Origin: Butyrivibrio sp. YAB3001
GTDB taxonomy: Bacteria; Bacillota; Clostridia; Lachnospirales; Lachnospiraceae
DNA length: 64,000 bases
Direction: 5' to 3'
Assembly (NCBI RefSeq): GCF_900112195.1
Contig: NZ_FOKR01000004.1
Coordinates: 154,114-218,113 of the forward strand
The translations under genes were made by a program, and so were the position numbers. Below the pieces are notes generated by a model, which saw nothing but the letters and a program-made list of their open reading frames with translations, was not told the origin of the DNA and did not search any database. This document shows, one piece after another, positions 62,203-64,000 of this stretch; position 1 is the stretch's first letter, and every line of letters begins with the position of its first letter.

Positions 62203-63036
62203 TCATCTCAGAATTTCATCTATGGTAGATACTGTACTGAAACTTCCTGAATGCGTTGATATGATTTCCTTCATTATAGGAAGCTCGAAATAACTGATGT
62301 AGCAGATAAGTGTATTGTTCTCTCCCGCAATAGCACCTCTTGAATCCATTATCGTGCAGGTCTTGTTAAGCAAATTCTTAATATCACTTATGATTCCATC
62401 AGGGTCCTGAGTGATAATTGTTACCTGTTTGATGGATTCAAAGTGATCTGTATAATGGTCAATAACTGCCGTTGCAACAACATATACCAAAAGACTAAGC
62501 AGCGCCGCTGTCACATCGATCACCACAAAAACTGTAAGATATACTACCGCATTAAACCCCAGAAGTACAGGTGTCATGCTATAATTTCGTCCCGTTTTAT
62601 CAGATATCTTTTTTACTACTATATTGGCCAGTATCTCCGAACCGTCGATACAGCCACCATTTCTAAGTATCAATGACAATCCCGCTCCCAGAATTGCGCC
62701 ACCAAATGCAACTGCAAGAAAATGCTCTGTGCTTATCTCAAATGGAATATGTTCAAAAAAATCAAGACCCGCAGTATATACAACAGAACCTACAGCTGCT
62801 TTTATGGTGAATTTTTTCCCAAGAAATGCGTATCCGGCAATAATAAACGGCATAAACACCAGTAAAACGCATAGTGACAACTGAATGCCTGTAAGCTTAC
62901 TTATTATAATCGCAACACCAGCTGTTCCATAATCGATCGCATCATTTGGAAGTAATATCAAGGCAACTGAAGAACTCGCCATAACCGCCCCAAGTATAAT
63001 AAAAAAGTATGACAATATCCCCTGTTTTTTCTTCAT
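62203..63036 (-). CDS. YitT family membrane protein (DUF161 + DUF2179)
   Basis: 277 residues: five or six membrane segments (about 10-195), then a cytosolic DUF2179 domain (about 205-277, KQVTIITQDPDGIISDI then IMDSRGAIAGENNTLICYI). The N-terminus ALILLPNDAIDYGTAGVAII is typical. Function is unknown. It is divergent from the esterase gene. Confidence 0.9.
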   Translation of the reverse strand: MKKKQGILSYFFIILGAVMASSSVALILLPNDAIDYGTAGVAIIISKLTGIQLSLCVLLVFMPFIIAGYAFLGKKFTIKAAVGSVVYTAGLDFFEHIPFEISTEHFLAVAFGGAILGAGLSLILRNGGCIDGSEILANIVVKKISDKTGRNYSMTPVLLGFNAVVYLTVFVVIDVTAALLSLLVYVVATAVIDHYTDHFESIKQVTIITQDPDGIISDIKNLLNKTCTIMDSRGAIAGENNTLICYISYFELPIMKEIISTHSGSFSTVSTIDEILR

Positions 63037-63108
63037 TTTCCAATCCCCCTGTCATCATATAAACATTATATTATATAATCACGTGCTATGGGGCATTTAC
63101 CTTTGTAT

Positions 63109-63128
63109 CACAATTTTATATAATTGTG
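63109..63128. promoter_or_regulatory. Operator-like palindrome in the YitT/esterase divergent region
   Basis: CACAATT (63109-63115) and AATTGTG (63122-63128) flank TTATAT, a near-symmetric 20-bp site. A TATAAT box for the esterase lies at 63142-63147. Confidence 0.5.
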
Positions 63129-63180
63129 CAGTTGGGGAAACTATAATTTTAGCAGCACGATGAACAAAGAGGATTTTAGT

Positions 63181-64000
63181 ATGAAAAAGAAAACTATTAT
63201 GTTCTTTATAGCATTTATGGTCGCAGCACTTTGTGCATGTGGTACAAATGCTGCACAAGAGCAAACCGTAGAAACAAGTAATTCAGGGGAGGAAACCACT
63301 ATGACAGCTGAAAATAACAGCGAAGGCAGCACTATAACGACGGAAAACAGCGGTAACGAAACTAACAATGCCGCAGAACAAAGCAGCGAAGATCTAAGTT
63401 CTTTTGCCACAGGAATTGCAACTGAAGATAACACAGCAGAATCTGATACCACAGAATTCGTGCTTAGTGATGAGATTGACAAGCGCTGCCCTATAATATT
63501 TGAAGCTAACAGAAAAGACGTTTCCTATGGTGAATTTACCCACGACACCTACTATTCAGGCACCTGCGAAATGGAGCGTGGTTACAGCATTCTCCTTCCT
63601 GCAGACTATAGCGAAGATAAGAAATATCCTGTTCTTTACCTTTTACATGGAATTTTTGGTGATGAATATTCTTTTTCCGGGGATAAGAATAACAAGATAA
63701 AAGAAATTGTTGGAAACATGGCCGCTGATGGATTCATCGAAGAAACTATCGTTGTATGCCCAAATATGTATGCCACATCCAATCCCGAGCAGAAACCTGC
63801 ATTTGATAATGAAAGCTGTCTGCCCTACGATAACTTCATCAATGACCTGGTAAATGACCTTATGCCACATATCGAAAGCAAATATTCAGTTCTTACCGGA
63901 AGAGAAAATACATATCTCGCCGGTTTTTCTATGGGCGGTAGAGAAACCATCTACATAACCCTTCAAAGGCCTGAGCTTTTCGGATATGTATGCGCCATTT
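63181..64000 (+). CDS. Esterase-family lipoprotein (CE1-like acetylxylan/feruloyl esterase), 3' truncated
   Basis: The first 273 codons are visible, and the rest lies beyond position 64000. A signal peptide ends in the lipobox ALCAC (C20). A Ser/Thr/Asn/Glu-rich stalk follows (about 21-100), then an esterase domain with FLLHGIFGDEYSF-like HG motif (YLLHGIFGDEYSF) and the nucleophile elbow GFSMGG. It likely removes acetyl or feruloyl groups from xylan at the cell surface. AAGAGGA precedes the ATG. Confidence 0.9.
   Translation, partial: MKKKTIMFFIAFMVAALCACGTNAAQEQTVETSNSGEETTMTAENNSEGSTITTENSGNETNNAAEQSSEDLSSFATGIATEDNTAESDTTEFVLSDEIDKRCPIIFEANRKDVSYGEFTHDTYYSGTCEMERGYSILLPADYSEDKKYPVLYLLHGIFGDEYSFSGDKNNKIKEIVGNMAADGFIEETIVVCPNMYATSNPEQKPAFDNESCLPYDNFINDLVNDLMPHIESKYSVLTGRENTYLAGFSMGGRETIYITLQRPELFGYVCAI

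Noticed and set aside
1-64000. CRISPR arrays, tRNA or rRNA genes, IS transposases, prophage
   Set aside because: No regularly spaced repeats, cloverleaf sequences, transposase motifs or phage structural genes were found.

Overview
The window looks like chromosomal DNA of a low-GC, Gram-positive, fibre-degrading anaerobe of the Lachnospiraceae, most like Butyrivibrio or Pseudobutyrivibrio. The reasons are a secreted GH9 cellulase with CBM3 and CBM2-like modules, a GH39 xylosidase and a CE1-type lipoprotein esterase, the Firmicute order of the S10-spc-alpha ribosomal cluster followed by ecfA1-ecfA2-ecfT-truA, a zinc-type S14 and strong Shine-Dalgarno sites. The genus is an inference; no rRNA or tRNA gene was seen.

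Layout. 1-2352: 5' part of the GH9 cellulase gene. 2770-4759: a partner-switching operon (anti-sigma kinase-like, STAS, and a protein with two degenerate GHKL-like repeats). 5062-9136: YccF, an O-acetylhomoserine sulfhydrylase (MetY) with a structured element in its 3' UTR, a divergent Rrf2 regulator, and ApbE. 9200-16332: MATE pump, a palindrome-rich divergent region, a DUF4430 / ECF S component / serine hydrolase operon, a cysteine-motif protein of unknown function and a second MetY. 16680-42175 (almost all minus strand): tcdA, truA, ecfT-A2-A1, then alpha, spc and S10 r-protein genes. This block is broken by an M15 peptidase gene on the opposite strand and by a uracil permease plus transglutaminase pair between infA and rpmJ. 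42176-42504: a long rpsJ leader with two overlapping tiny ORFs and a long-range stem. 42832-64000: accessory and housekeeping genes (rRNA methyltransferase, small alarmone synthetase, BTAD regulator with a Cys-rich partner, CDF transporter, BirA, Y-family polymerase with LexA-like boxes, heterodimeric ABC exporter, SGNH hydrolase, BI-1, DUF3737, GH39, GNAT-like, LURP-one, MBL hydrolase, ABC-F, YitT, partial esterase).

How genes connect. The EcfA1-EcfA2-EcfT module can energise the solitary S component at 11.8 kb. The two MetY enzymes and the Rrf2 regulator point to sulfur assimilation. GH9, GH39 and the esterase are separate polysaccharide-degradation loci, each with its own upstream signals.

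The most interesting non-coding or tiny-ORF signals are: (1) the rpsJ leader, where a tiny ORF covers one arm of a long-range stem; (2) the gap upstream of the xylosidase, which holds a 26-codon basic-hydrophobic ORF with a sequestered ribosome site and an opposite-strand promoter/terminator pair, resembling a type I toxin-antitoxin locus; (3) a 96-nt stem upstream of the transglutaminase gene whose G.U pairs favour a minus-strand RNA; (4) the 170-bp multi-hairpin element after metY; and (5) multi-hairpin gaps inside the ribosomal operon, notably rpsN-rpsH.
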